64,000 nt of DNA from Govania unica (lineage in GTDB: Bacteria; Pseudomonadota; Alphaproteobacteria; Sphingomonadales; Govanellaceae), in assembly GCF_027920805.1 (NCBI RefSeq), contig NZ_JANWOI010000002.1:1-64000 (forward strand), written 5' to 3'. The translations under genes were made by a program, and so were the position numbers. Shown here piece by piece: positions 32,921 through 41,551 of this stretch (position 1 is the first letter of the stretch; every line of letters starts with the position of its first letter). The notes below the pieces were generated by a model that was not told where the DNA came from, searched no databases, and worked only from the letters and a program-made list of their open reading frames with translations.

Positions 32921-34929
32921 CAGCGCTTGCCTCGCGGTGCTCCGGATGGCCGGCCACCAGACGGACGCGGCCCGCCCGAAGGTTTGTTGCCCGTCGGACG
33001 ATTGCCAGCGGGGCGCTTGCCTTCAGGGCGATCCCCGGACGGACGATCACCGCCGGGACGGCCACCCTGCGGCCGCCGATTTTCAGATCTGTCGCCAAAC
33101 GAGCGTTCGCCGGACGGCCGATCCCCACCGGGACGGCCACCTTGCGGCCGCCGATTTTCGGATCTGTCGCCAAACGAGCGTTCGCCGGACGGCCGGTCAC
33201 CACCGGGTCGGCCACCCTGAGGCCGCCGATTTTCAGACCTGTCGCCAAACGAGCGTTCCCCGGACGGGCGGTCGCCACCGGGACGGCCACCTTGCGGTCG
33301 CCGATTTTCGGACCTGTCGCCGAACGAGCGTTCACCGGATGGCCGATCACCGCCGGGACGATTGCCCTGAGGCCGCCGATTTTCGGATCTGTCGCCGAAC
33401 GAGCGTTCACCAGACGGCCGGTCGCCACCGGGACGGCCACCTTGCGGCCGCCGATTTTCGGACCGGTCGCCGAACGAGCGTTCGCCAGACGGGCGGTCGC
33501 CACCGGGACGGCCACCCTGCGGCCGCCGATTTTCGGACCTGTCACCGAACGAACGTTCGCCGGACGGCCGGTCACCACCGGGACGATTGCCCTGAGGCCG
33601 CCGATTTTCGGACCTGTCGCCGAACGAGCGCTCACCGGACGGCCGGTCACCGCCGGGACGGGCACCTTGAGGCCGCCGATTTTCAGACCTGTCGCCGAAC
33701 GAGCGTTCGCCGGACGGGCGATCGCCACCGGGACGGTTGCCCTGAGGCCGCCGATTTTCGGACCTGTCGCCAAACGAGCGTTCGCCGGACGGCCGGTCAC
33801 CACCGGGACGATTGCCTTGAGGCCGCCGTCCTTCCGAACGATCCTCGGACGAGCGATCCCGCACCGGGCGGTCGTCTGATCTCCGGGGGCCGTAGCTTTT
33901 GCGTTCGTCGGTTGGCGACTCGGCCCTTTTTTGCGGTGCGCGCAGGGGGCTGTTCTTGACCGGGCGTTTGGGCTTTTGCGGTTTGGCTCGCTCGGCAGGC
34001 TTTTCGCCGGTGATTTCGGCGATGCGCTTTTTATTGGAGTTGGGCTTGTTGGCCTTGGGCTTGTTGCGGGCCCAGGCACCGCGATTCTGGTTTGTCTGCG
34101 GACGCGAGCCAGCCCCCGGATCGTCGCCCAGGTCCGCTTCATTGAGCCCGAAAAAACCCGGCAGCGACCGCCGCAAGGTGTCCTCGGCAATCGGTTCGAC
34201 CATGCCGCGCACGAGCTTGTTGAGCTTGAACGGTCCATATTCGGTGCGGATCAGCCGGTTCACGGTTAGCCCGGCATGTTCCATCAGTTTGCGGATTTCG
34301 CGATTCTTGCCTTCACGCAGGCTGACGGTCAGCCAGGCATTGGCGGTATTCGAACTATCAATTTCGATTTCGACCGGGCCATACTGCACGCCCTCGACCG
34401 TCGCGCCCTTGCGCAGCTCGTCGAGCGCAGTTTCACGGATCGCGCCATAAACGCGCACCCGGTAGCGCCGGACCACCTGATTCTGCGGCAGTTCAAGCCA
34501 GCGGGCCAGCGCGCCATCATTGGTCAGCAGCAGCAGGCCTTCGGTGGTGAGATCGAGACGGCCCACGGTGATCACCCGCGGCATGCGTTTCGGCAGCACG
34601 TCGAACACCGTTGTGCGGCCTTCGGGGTCGAAGGAGGTGGTGACGATGCCGGCCGGCTTGTGCAGTTTCCAGATCTGGGTCGGAGCGGCGTTGCGCACGG
34701 GCTGGCCGTCCACCAGCAGGCCCGCGGGCGAGCTGACGATGGTGGCCGGAGTTGTGATCACCTTGCCATGCAGGGTGACGCGGCCGTCCTCGATCATGCG
34801 CTCGATCTCGCGGCGGGAGGCAATTCCCGCGCGGGCCAGAAATTTGGCAATGCGCTCGCCGGGCTGGGCACCCTGGGGTGCGTCTTCGGCGAGCAGTTCG
34901 GGGGTGTCATTTTCTGATATGTCTGTCAT
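32920..34929 (-). CDS. rRNA large-subunit pseudouridine synthase (RluB type) with repetitive Arg-rich tail
   Basis: 669 aa. Residues 25-70 form an S4 domain (RIAKFLARAGIASRREIERM). Residues about 85-225 form the RsuA/RluB catalytic domain, with VGRLDLTTEGLLLLTNDG holding the catalytic aspartate and EGKNREIRKLMEHAG the C-terminal block. After about residue 290 the protein is low in complexity: a Lys/Arg/Asn linker and ten copies of a 25-residue unit (PSGERSFGDRSENRRPQG plus RPGGD), ending in GAPRGKR. The tail resembles RNA-binding RG-rich extensions seen on pseudouridine synthases of other alphaproteobacteria, so an rRNA-binding role is inferred. The ATG overlaps nothing upstream; rsmD follows with a four-base overlap. 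Confidence 0.92.
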   Translation of the reverse strand: MTDISENDTPELLAEDAPQGAQPGERIAKFLARAGIASRREIERMIEDGRVTLHGKVITTPATIVSSPAGLLVDGQPVRNAAPTQIWKLHKPAGIVTTSFDPEGRTTVFDVLPKRMPRVITVGRLDLTTEGLLLLTNDGALARWLELPQNQVVRRYRVRVYGAIRETALDELRKGATVEGVQYGPVEIEIDSSNTANAWLTVSLREGKNREIRKLMEHAGLTVNRLIRTEYGPFKLNKLVRGMVEPIAEDTLRRSLPGFFGLNEADLGDDPGAGSRPQTNQNRGAWARNKPKANKPNSNKKRIAEITGEKPAERAKPQKPKRPVKNSPLRAPQKRAESPTDERKSYGPRRSDDRPVRDRSSEDRSEGRRPQGNRPGGDRPSGERSFGDRSENRRPQGNRPGGDRPSGERSFGDRSENRRPQGARPGGDRPSGERSFGDRSENRRPQGNRPGGDRPSGERSFGDRSENRRPQGGRPGGDRPSGERSFGDRSENRRPQGGRPGGDRPSGERSFGDRSENRRPQGNRPGGDRPSGERSFGDRSENRRPQGGRPGGDRPSGERSFGDRSENRRPQGGRPGGDRPSGERSFGDRSENRRPQGGRPGGDRPSGERSFGDRSENRRPQGGRPGGDRPSGDRPEGKRPAGNRPTGNKPSGGPRPSGGRPSGAPRGKR
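33046..33822 (-). repeat. 75-bp tandem repeat array, about ten copies
   Basis: The period is 75 bases (for example GTCGCCAAACGAGCG at 33091 and 33166), encoding 25 residues per unit. Copies differ mainly in one codon (Asn, Ala or Gly after PQG) and in synonymous positions. Because the period is a multiple of three, antisense frames of more than 300 codons stay open across it. Confidence 0.93.
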
Positions 34930-35012
34930 CTGCGCAATCTAAGGCCAGCGGAGGGCGGGAGCAATGACGATTCTCATTGACCACTGCGGAAGCGCAGGCC
35001 ATCGTCCGCGCC

Positions 35013-35474
35013 ATGATCGAAGATATCCAGTTTCATAGCCCCATGGAGCTTGCCTTGAGTGAGGCGGCGGCCGCAGCCGCGCGCGGCGAAGTGCCTGTGG
35101 GCGCAGTGATTACGGACGCTTTGGGGCGTGTTCTGACGCGGGCAGGCAATCAGGTACTCGGGGATCGCGATCCGACTGCCCATGCGGAAATGCTGGCTAT
35201 TCGTGCCGCAGCCCGACTCCTTCAAAGCGAGCGGCTCATGGAGTGCGACCTCTATGTGACCCTCGAACCCTGCGCCATGTGCGCCCAGGCCATCAGTTTC
35301 GCCCGCATCCGCCGGGTCTATTTCGCTGCCAGCGACGTAAAGGGCGGCGGGGTCGAGCATGGCGCGCGTATTTTTCAGCAGCCCACCTGCCACCACCGGC
35401 CGGAGGTCTATGGCGGCATCGGTGAAAGCGCCGCCGCAGGGCTGCTCAGGGATTTTTTCGCGGCCCGCCGCTGA
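35013..35474 (+). CDS. tadA: tRNA-specific adenosine deaminase
   Basis: 153 aa from this start. TadA converts A34 to inosine in tRNA-Arg(ACG). Zinc-site motifs are HAEMLAIRAAARLL (H and catalytic E) and TLEPCAMCAQAISFARI (PCxxC). LALSEAAAAAARGEVPVGAV is the usual N-terminal helix. The start is uncertain: TTG 34977, ATG 35013 and ATG 35043 are all in frame, none has a good ribosome-binding site, and the family usually begins near 35043. Confidence 0.95.
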   Translation: MIEDIQFHSPMELALSEAAAAAARGEVPVGAVITDALGRVLTRAGNQVLGDRDPTAHAEMLAIRAAARLLQSERLMECDLYVTLEPCAMCAQAISFARIRRVYFAASDVKGGGVEHGARIFQQPTCHHRPEVYGGIGESAAAGLLRDFFAARR

Positions 35475-35597
35475 CCTTGTCTTCCTGATGATATTCAAGC
35501 AGTTGGGCGCTGTCCTTAAAGGCGATGCTTTTGACTTGCCCGGACAGTTGCGTTAGCCTTTCCGCCGTTGACAGGCGGTTTTGGCGCGGGGCACAGC

Positions 35598-36047
35598 ATG
35601 AGTGAGACGCTCGACAGTGATTTCCACGAGGATTTCACCAGTAAGCAAGAAGACTACGCCAACATCTTTGTCGGCCTGCGAATCCGTGAACGCCGCAAGG
35701 CGCGGGGCATGAACCAGCAGGATCTGGCCACCGCCCTCGGTTGCCGTTATCAACAGATACAGAAATATGAAAAGGGCGTGAACCGCATCGGAGTCGGCAA
35801 ACTTGCCGCCTTCGCTCGCGCGCTTGATGTTCCGACCAGTTATTTTCTCGAAGGTCTCGATGATACGCTCGGTCAATCGCGCGACGGGTTGAGAGATCAG
35901 CCGCAGGCGAGCTGGGTCATGGATCAGGACGTGATCGACCTCGTGCAGAATTTCAGCCGCCTTGAAAACCCCTCAAGCCGCAAACAGATCACCGGCATGG
36001 TCGAACATCTCGTCAGCATCGAAAGTTTCACCAAAGCGATCAAATAA
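35598..36047 (+). CDS. XRE-family helix-turn-helix regulator
   Basis: 149 aa. The HTH_3 domain at about 24-80 contains IRERRKARGMNQQDLATALG, then RYQQIQKYEKGVNRIGVGKL and DVPTSYFLEGLD. The rest is a helical C-terminal part that may dimerise. This compact type is common and multi-copy in alphaproteobacteria; targets cannot be told from the window. ATG at 35598, with GGGGC upstream. It lies upstream of, and may or may not regulate, mscS. Confidence 0.93.
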   Translation: MSETLDSDFHEDFTSKQEDYANIFVGLRIRERRKARGMNQQDLATALGCRYQQIQKYEKGVNRIGVGKLAAFARALDVPTSYFLEGLDDTLGQSRDGLRDQPQASWVMDQDVIDLVQNFSRLENPSSRKQITGMVEHLVSIESFTKAIK

Positions 36048-36086
36048 CGATCTGCCCCAAGCTCCGTTACGCAGAGAGGACAGCTT

Positions 36087-37361
36087 ATGTTTGCGCCGTT
36101 TCAGGCCCGCTTCCAGGGTGCCTTGGATGGGGTCAGCCATTGGGCTCTGGCCCCGGAAACGCTTGCGCAGATCGTGGCCGCCCTTACGGGTTTGCTGTTG
36201 GCCCTGTTGCTGGGGCGGATCTTGCGGCCGCTGGTCTGGCGCTTTCTGCGCGCGGCGCCGACGCTTGATAAAAGTGTGCATGTTCTGAAGCCCCTGCTTT
36301 TCCCGCTGGTCTGGTTGGTGGTCACCGCCGGGGCCATTGTTATTTTCAATGGTCTCGATATCCCGGTCTATGTTCTGCGCCCTCTGGCGCGGCTGTTGCT
36401 GGCCTGGGTTCTGATCCGCGGGGCATCGCTGTTCATCCGCAACCCGGACCTTGCGCAATTGTTCGCGGTGATGGCCTGGCTGCTTGTGGCGCTCAGCACG
36501 TCGGGGTTTCTTGATCCGATCGTGGCCCTGCTGGATAGCGCGGATATCAGCGTCGGCACCACCCGTCTGTCGGCACTGATGATCATCACCGCAGTTTTGA
36601 CGTTCGGCGTGGTGATCTGGATCGCACTGTTTGTCTCGCGGCTCATCGAACAAAGTCTGAGCCGCTTTCCGACTATGACCCCATCGGCGCAATTGCTTTT
36701 GGGCAAGGTCATGCGCGTGGTGCTGATCACTGTCGCCTTCCTGGTCGCCATGTCGAGCCTTGGCATCAATCTGACAGCCCTTGCCGTGCTCGGCGGCGCG
36801 GTTGGCGTCGGGCTTGGTTTTGGTTTGCAAAAAGTGGTGTCGAACCTGATCAGCGGCGTGATCCTGCTGATCGATGGCTCCATCAAGCCGGGCGACGTGA
36901 TCGAGGTCGGGGAGACCTATGGTTGGATCAACAAGCTTGCGGCACGCTACACATCCGTCATCACTCGTGACGGCCGCGAGCATCTCATTCCGAACGAGGA
37001 CATGATTACCCAGCCGGTGATCAACTGGACCTACTCAAGCACCAAGGTGCGCCGTCATATCCCGATTCCGGTGTCCTATGACGCTGATCTGCATCATGTG
37101 ATGCGGCTGGTGCTGGAGGCGGCGTCTGAGACGCCCCGCGTGCTCGCCGACCCGGCCGTGAAATGCCTGGTGCGGGAGTTCGGCGAAAGCATGCTGATCC
37201 TTGAGCTCAGGATCTGGATTTCCGACCCCCACAACGGCGTCCGTAACGTGGCAAGCGATGTGCAGATCAAGGTCTGGGACAAATTCCACGAGGCCGGGAT
37301 CGACTTCCCCAAACCCCGCCGGGATATCCACATGATCCGCCGGGACGAGACGGGGGACTGA
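36087..37361 (+). CDS. MscS-family mechanosensitive channel
   Basis: 424 aa. Five or so N-terminal membrane helices, the pore-lining helix near residue 230 (LAVLGGAVGVGLGFGLQKVV) and the beta domain SNLISGVILLIDGSIKPGDV with VEVGETYGWINKLAARYT. The C-terminal domain is typical (HIPIPVSYDADLHHVMRLVL). It releases solutes at hypo-osmotic shock. Start ATG with GAGAGGACAGC upstream. Confidence 0.95.
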   Translation: MFAPFQARFQGALDGVSHWALAPETLAQIVAALTGLLLALLLGRILRPLVWRFLRAAPTLDKSVHVLKPLLFPLVWLVVTAGAIVIFNGLDIPVYVLRPLARLLLAWVLIRGASLFIRNPDLAQLFAVMAWLLVALSTSGFLDPIVALLDSADISVGTTRLSALMIITAVLTFGVVIWIALFVSRLIEQSLSRFPTMTPSAQLLLGKVMRVVLITVAFLVAMSSLGINLTALAVLGGAVGVGLGFGLQKVVSNLISGVILLIDGSIKPGDVIEVGETYGWINKLAARYTSVITRDGREHLIPNEDMITQPVINWTYSSTKVRRHIPIPVSYDADLHHVMRLVLEAASETPRVLADPAVKCLVREFGESMLILELRIWISDPHNGVRNVASDVQIKVWDKFHEAGIDFPKPRRDIHMIRRDETGD

Positions 37362-37374
37362 GCGGGGCGGATAG

Positions 37375-37567
37375 ATGGATGGCCGGGTCAAGCCCGGCCA
37401 TGACATTTGAGGAAAGTCTGTCTTCGAAGGCAGCCAAATCTGCCATCGGTCTGTGACAAAACCCGTCACCCACCAGCAACAGCACCTGTCATCCCGTTGT
37501 GACAAAACCTGTCATACGCGGGCTTGACCCGCGTATCCATGTCTCCGCCTACACAAGCCCCAGTCGT
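37375..37567. repeat. Left copy of the repeat block flanking fkbM
   Basis: It holds a type I stem-loop (37375-37405, stem ATGGCCGGG/CCCGGCCAT), a spacer with repeated GACAAAACC/CCTGTCA words and a second stem-loop in the other orientation (37510-37540, stem ATACGCGGG/CCCGCGTAT). After this comes GTCTCCGCCTACACAAGCCC, CAGTCGTT, which is the end of the phosphotransferase gene at 39078. The same order recurs at 38949-39098. Confidence 0.85.
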
Positions 37568-37849
37568 TGCGGGTGCCGCAGAGAAATTTCGGCCTCACGT
37601 GCGGCAGGGTTCAAGTTTCTGATTCCTCTCCGCCCCTTCCCCAATTCCTACATTAACTCCTGACGATAACTATATACAATTCATTAGATTAAATATAATT
37701 GCATATTCCATACATTTAGTTGATTTAGATGAAAACAAATGATCTGATTGCGAGACTCGCAAATATCTGAATTCCTAATGCCGGGAGGTGGCTTTCTGAC
37801 GTGGGCCGAATTCCTGAAAAAGCAACTTTGACAATATTTGAAAGACATC
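37568..37849. other. AT-rich leader upstream of fkbM
   Basis: From about 37640 the sequence turns strongly AT-rich (TATATACAATTCATTAGATT region) in contrast with both sides. No gene is visible. It is likely to hold the fkbM promoter and may be part of the transferred segment. Confidence 0.5.
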
Positions 37850-38788
37850 ATGATGCAAATTAAAGATGCTGTCGGCCGGGTTGCTTTACTTTGTTCAAAG
37901 AACTATCTGCGCTACGCGCCAGGGGTTTTTGGGAAAAGATGGCTTTGGGATAATCTGTGCGGAGATTATATCAACTGGCGCGATATCAATCTGGTGGCTT
38001 CGACAAAGTCCGGATTGAAAATGAAATGTTACACGCAGGATTTCATTCAGTCGCATATCATCTATTTCGGAGAGTGGGAGCCGAACCTGACTGCCTTTCT
38101 GAAGCGCAGACTGAAGCCTGGCGACACCTTCATCGATATCGGGGCGAATATCGGCTATTTTTCCTTGCTGGCTGCGAAATTGGTTCAGGAACAGGGAAAA
38201 GTCTTGGCGATAGATGCATCTCCCTCCATTTTCGATCTGTTAGTGGGCAACCTGCAGCTCAACCGGATCGAAACTGTCCGCAGTGTGCATGCCGCTGTGA
38301 CCGATTACGAAGGCACCATCACCCTCTATAAGGCAGGCAAGGAAAATATCGGAGCTTCGACCACCGTGGTCGAACGCAGCCATCAGACCAAGCGCGGATT
38401 CCATGTTGAAGCTGAGGTTCCCTGTGCGCCCCTTACCTCGATCGCGACGCCAGAAGAATTAAGCAACGCAAAACTGATCAAGATCGATGTGGAGGGCGCT
38501 GAAGCCCCGATTCTCAAGGACATTCTGAAGAATATCGACCGTTTTCACCCGGAGGTGGAGATCATTGCGGAAATCTCACAGGTCGGAAATGTGGGGCTGG
38601 ATAGCGACTGGGAAAGCCTGTTTGACGATTTTGCCGCCGCAGGATTCGAAGCTTATGACCTTCTCAATGATTACAGTCTGGCGCCCTATATTGATGGCGA
38701 CGCGATTTCCAGGCCAGAAAAGATAAAGCAACTGCCGACCAAACAGTTTGATGTGGTCTTTTCAAGGCGCAGTGCCGATATGCTGTGA
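37850..38788 (+). CDS. FkbM family SAM-dependent methyltransferase
   Basis: 312 aa. The central FkbM domain starts with GDTFIDIGANIGYFSLLAAK (SAM motif I), then VLAIDASPSIFDLLVGNLQL, VTDYEGTITLYKAGKENIGA and the acidic LIKIDVEGAEAPILKDIL. FkbM-type enzymes O-methylate sugars or polyketides; here a glycan substrate is likely but unproven. Start: ATGs at 37850 and 37853 are possible, and a TTG at 37838. Composition is lower in GC than the neighbours, and the gene lies between two copies of one repeat block, so I infer transfer. Confidence 0.88.
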   Translation: MMQIKDAVGRVALLCSKNYLRYAPGVFGKRWLWDNLCGDYINWRDINLVASTKSGLKMKCYTQDFIQSHIIYFGEWEPNLTAFLKRRLKPGDTFIDIGANIGYFSLLAAKLVQEQGKVLAIDASPSIFDLLVGNLQLNRIETVRSVHAAVTDYEGTITLYKAGKENIGASTTVVERSHQTKRGFHVEAEVPCAPLTSIATPEELSNAKLIKIDVEGAEAPILKDILKNIDRFHPEVEIIAEISQVGNVGLDSDWESLFDDFAAAGFEAYDLLNDYSLAPYIDGDAISRPEKIKQLPTKQFDVVFSRRSADML

Positions 38789-38843
38789 CGCCAGCCGCTA
38801 AGCGCGCGGATATCACAGCAGGTCGCACTCAGATGAACGGTCA

Positions 38844-38947
38844 CGCAAGCCTCAGCTGTCCACCTCAGTTCAGGCGATTTCGGCTAGCGGTTTTGCCAGT
38901 TTGCCGTTGGCAACCGCATGGGTGCTTGAGGCGGTCCCTGCCACCAC
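38844..38947 (-). pseudogene. Fragment: duplicated 3' end of the phosphotransferase gene
   Basis: About 104 bases match the last codons of the phosphotransferase gene (39080-39185). On the minus strand it reads VVAGTASSTHAVANGKLAKP, LAEIA, then a stop where the intact gene has Trp. Several further substitutions mark it as an old, unselected copy. It directly borders the stem-loop at 38949. Confidence 0.88.
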
Positions 38948-38948
38948 G

Positions 38949-39098
38949 ATGGATGGCCGGGTCAAGCCCGGCCATGACAGTTGAGGGAAGCGTGGGGAAA
39001 ACCTGAAACAAAACCTGCCATCCATCAGCAACAAAACCTGTCATACGCGGGCTTGACCCGCGTATCCATGTCTCCGCCTACACAAGCCCCAGCCGTTC
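38949..39098. repeat. Right copy of the repeat block flanking fkbM
   Basis: It has stem-loops at 38949-38979 (stem ATGGCCGGG/CCCGGCCAT) and 39039-39069 (stem ATACGCGGG/CCCGCGTAT), spacer words as in the left copy and the genuine 3' end of the phosphotransferase gene. It is shorter than the left block because that one carries an additional TGTCATCCCG segment. Confidence 0.88.
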
Positions 39099-40145
39099 CA
39101 CCTCAGCCCAGGCGATTTCGGCCAGCGGTTTTGCCAGTTTGCCATTCGCGACCGCATGGGCGCTTGAGGCGGTGCCGGCGACCACCCGGCCCATGATGCC
39201 CTGCATGATTCCGGCCAGGCGGAAGATGTTGTAGATCATATAGACATCCCAGTCGGGAATGCCGTCGCGGTCGGTGCGGCGGCAATAGGCGGCCACATAG
39301 TCTTCCTCGGACGGAATTCCAAGCGCTTGCAGGTCCAGCCCGCGAATGCCGTTGAACACGTCGGGCGGCAGCCGCCACAGCATGGTGGCATAGGAAAAAT
39401 CGGCCAGCGGATGACCGATGGTCGACAGCTCCCAGTCGAGAATGGCGGCAACCCGTTGTTCGGTCGGATGAAAGATTAGATTGTCGACGCGATAATCGCC
39501 ATGCACCACCGAGACATCCTCGGCGGCCGGGATATGGTCCGGCAGCCAGGCCATGAGATTGTCCATGGCCGGAATTTCTTCGGTCTTGCTCGCCTGATAC
39601 TGGTCGGACCAGCGCGCCACCTGACGGCGGATATAGTCCTTGGGGCGGCCATAATCGCCCAGTCCCACGGCCTGATAATCGACCCGGTGCAGCCGCGCGA
39701 TGCTGTCGTTCATGGCGTCGTAAATGGCCGTGCGTTCGGCCGGGGCGAGGCCGGGCAGGGCGGCCTCCCAGTAAATCCGGCCGCCGACGAATTCCATGAT
39801 GTAAAAGGCGGTGCCGATGATGCTGTCATCTTCCTCAAGCACATAGGGTCGGGCCACCGGTACTCCGGCGGGATAGAGCGCCGCCAGCAGCTTGAATTCA
39901 CGGTCCACGGCATGGGCGGACTTCAGGAGCTTCCCCGGCGGCTTGCGGCGCAGCACATAGGCATGGCCGGGTGTCGTGAGCTTGTAGGTCGGGTTTGATT
40001 GCCCACCCTTGAATTGCTCGATCGTGAGCGGGCCCTGATAATCGTCGATATGGGCGCTCATATAACGGTCGAGCGCCGCGACGTCGATTTCCAGACCCGG
40101 ACGCACCGCGCCCGTGCCTTCATTTTCCTGCTGCCGTGAGGTCAT
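39078..40145 (-). CDS. Phosphotransferase family protein (APH/ACAD10-11-like kinase)
   Basis: 355 aa. Aminoglycoside-phosphotransferase fold: FKGGQSNPTYKLTTPGHAYV, with VLRRKPPGKLLKSAHAVDRE in the nucleotide-binding lobe; the catalytic loop is VVHGDYRVDNLIFH (HGDxxxDN) and the metal aspartate is in AAILDWELSTIGHPLADF. Relatives are the kinase part of ACAD10/11, which acts on hydroxyacyl-CoA; the role here is not known. It follows purD after 12 bases on the minus strand. Its last 100 bases are duplicated near 38.9 kb. Confidence 0.93.
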   Translation of the reverse strand: MTSRQQENEGTGAVRPGLEIDVAALDRYMSAHIDDYQGPLTIEQFKGGQSNPTYKLTTPGHAYVLRRKPPGKLLKSAHAVDREFKLLAALYPAGVPVARPYVLEEDDSIIGTAFYIMEFVGGRIYWEAALPGLAPAERTAIYDAMNDSIARLHRVDYQAVGLGDYGRPKDYIRRQVARWSDQYQASKTEEIPAMDNLMAWLPDHIPAAEDVSVVHGDYRVDNLIFHPTEQRVAAILDWELSTIGHPLADFSYATMLWRLPPDVFNGIRGLDLQALGIPSEEDYVAAYCRRTDRDGIPDWDVYMIYNIFRLAGIMQGIMGRVVAGTASSAHAVANGKLAKPLAEIAWAEVERLGLV

Positions 40146-40157
40146 GAAGTCTCCTGA

Positions 40158-41453
40158 TCAGTCGGTTTTTGTTTCTCGTTCTATTTCCCGCCAGCCGATG
40201 TCACGGCGGGAAAATCCTTCGGGCCAGTCGATAAGATCGACGGCTTGATAGGCGCGGTCCCGGGCTTCGGTCACGGTTTTGCCGACGGCGGTGACATTCA
40301 GCACCCGACCTCCGCTGGCGAGGATTTTGCCGTCCTTCGCCTGCGTCCCGGCATGGAACACCTGCACACCCTCAACCGCTCCGGCGGCGTCGAGCCCGCG
40401 AATTTCCGTGCCTTTGTCGTATGCGCCCGGATAGCCCTTGGCGGCCATGACCACGGTCAAGGCCACCTCGTCCCGCCATTGCAGCGAGACCTGATCGAGA
40501 TTGCCGTCCACCACCGCAAGAAGCGCCGTGACCAGGTCGGATTTAAGCCGCGTCATCAGCACCTGACATTCAGGATCGCCGAAACGGGCGTTATATTCCA
40601 CAAGCTTCGGCCCCTCGGGCGTCAGCATCAGGCCGGCATAAAGCACGCCCTTATAGGGGATCCCGAGCGCCTGCATGCCGCGCACGGTCGGCTTGATGAT
40701 GCTGTCGATGGCAAGGGCGGTCAGCTCGTCAGTCATGATGCTGGCCGGGGAATAGGCCCCCATGCCGCCGGTGTTCGGCCCGGTATCGCCGTCGCCGACC
40801 CGCTTGTGATCCTGTGCCGTCGCCATCGGCAGGATATGCTCGCCGTCGGTGAGGACGAAAAAGCTTGCCTCCTCGCCGGTCATGAATTCCTCGATCACCA
40901 CTTCCGCGCCAGCGGCACCGAATTCACCGCCGAACATGTCGTCGATGGCGGCGTCGGCCTCACTCAGGCTTTCGGCGATGATGACGCCCTTGCCGGCGGC
41001 GAGGCCGTCGGCCTTGATGACGATCGGCAGCGCTTGGGTTCTGAGATAAGCCTTGGCGGCATCAGCATCGCGAAGCCGGGCATAGGCTGCGGTCGGAATG
41101 CCGTTCCGGGCGCAAAGATCCTTGGTGAAGCCCTTCGACCCCTCAAGGGCTGCGGCAGCCGCCGTCGGACCGAACGCCTTGATGCCTTCGGAGGTCAGCC
41201 GATCCACAAGCCCGGCCACAAGCGGCGCTTCGGGGCCGACAACCACAAGCCCGATATTTTTATCCCGACAAAACCTCACCACTGCATCAAGATCCAGCGG
41301 ATCGAGCGTCACGCAGTCGGCCGATTGCACGATTCCGCCATTGCCGGGCGCGCAATAAAGCTTGCCAACAAGCGGCGAGGCGGCCAAGGACCAGGCCAGT
41401 GCATGTTCACGTCCGCCGGAGCCGATAAGCAGGATATTGAGGGTCTGTGTCAC
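40158..41453 (-). CDS. purD: Phosphoribosylamine--glycine ligase
   Basis: 431 aa, ATP-grasp enzyme of purine synthesis. [18 protein letters not shown] is the N-terminal signature, [16 protein letters not shown] and [18 protein letters not shown] form the ATP-grasp core, and [16 protein letters not shown] is the metal-binding loop. GTG start at 41453. The phosphotransferase gene follows. Confidence 0.98.
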   Translation of the reverse strand: MTQTLNILLIGSGGREHALAWSLAASPLVGKLYCAPGNGGIVQSADCVTLDPLDLDAVVRFCRDKNIGLVVVGPEAPLVAGLVDRLTSEGIKAFGPTAAAAALEGSKGFTKDLCARNGIPTAAYARLRDADAAKAYLRTQALPIVIKADGLAAGKGVIIAESLSEADAAIDDMFGGEFGAAGAEVVIEEFMTGEEASFFVLTDGEHILPMATAQDHKRVGDGDTGPNTGGMGAYSPASIMTDELTALAIDSIIKPTVRGMQALGIPYKGVLYAGLMLTPEGPKLVEYNARFGDPECQVLMTRLKSDLVTALLAVVDGNLDQVSLQWRDEVALTVVMAAKGYPGAYDKGTEIRGLDAAGAVEGVQVFHAGTQAKDGKILASGGRVLNVTAVGKTVTEARDRAYQAVDLIDWPEGFSRRDIGWREIERETKTD

Positions 41454-41551
41454 GGGGGTTCGTCTTTCGATCTTGCTGCGATATCATTCACGTTCTTGTA
41501 GCATAGGGGTCCTATGACGCAAGCCACCCTTCACGCATAAGAGAATCCCCT

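Noticed and set aside
32875-33959. Two long plus-strand open frames (over 330 codons each) with repetitive Arg/Thr-rich or His/Arg/Asp-rich sequence
   Set aside because: They are antisense to the rluB-type gene and stay open only because its 75-bp repeat is a multiple of three and free of stops in these frames.
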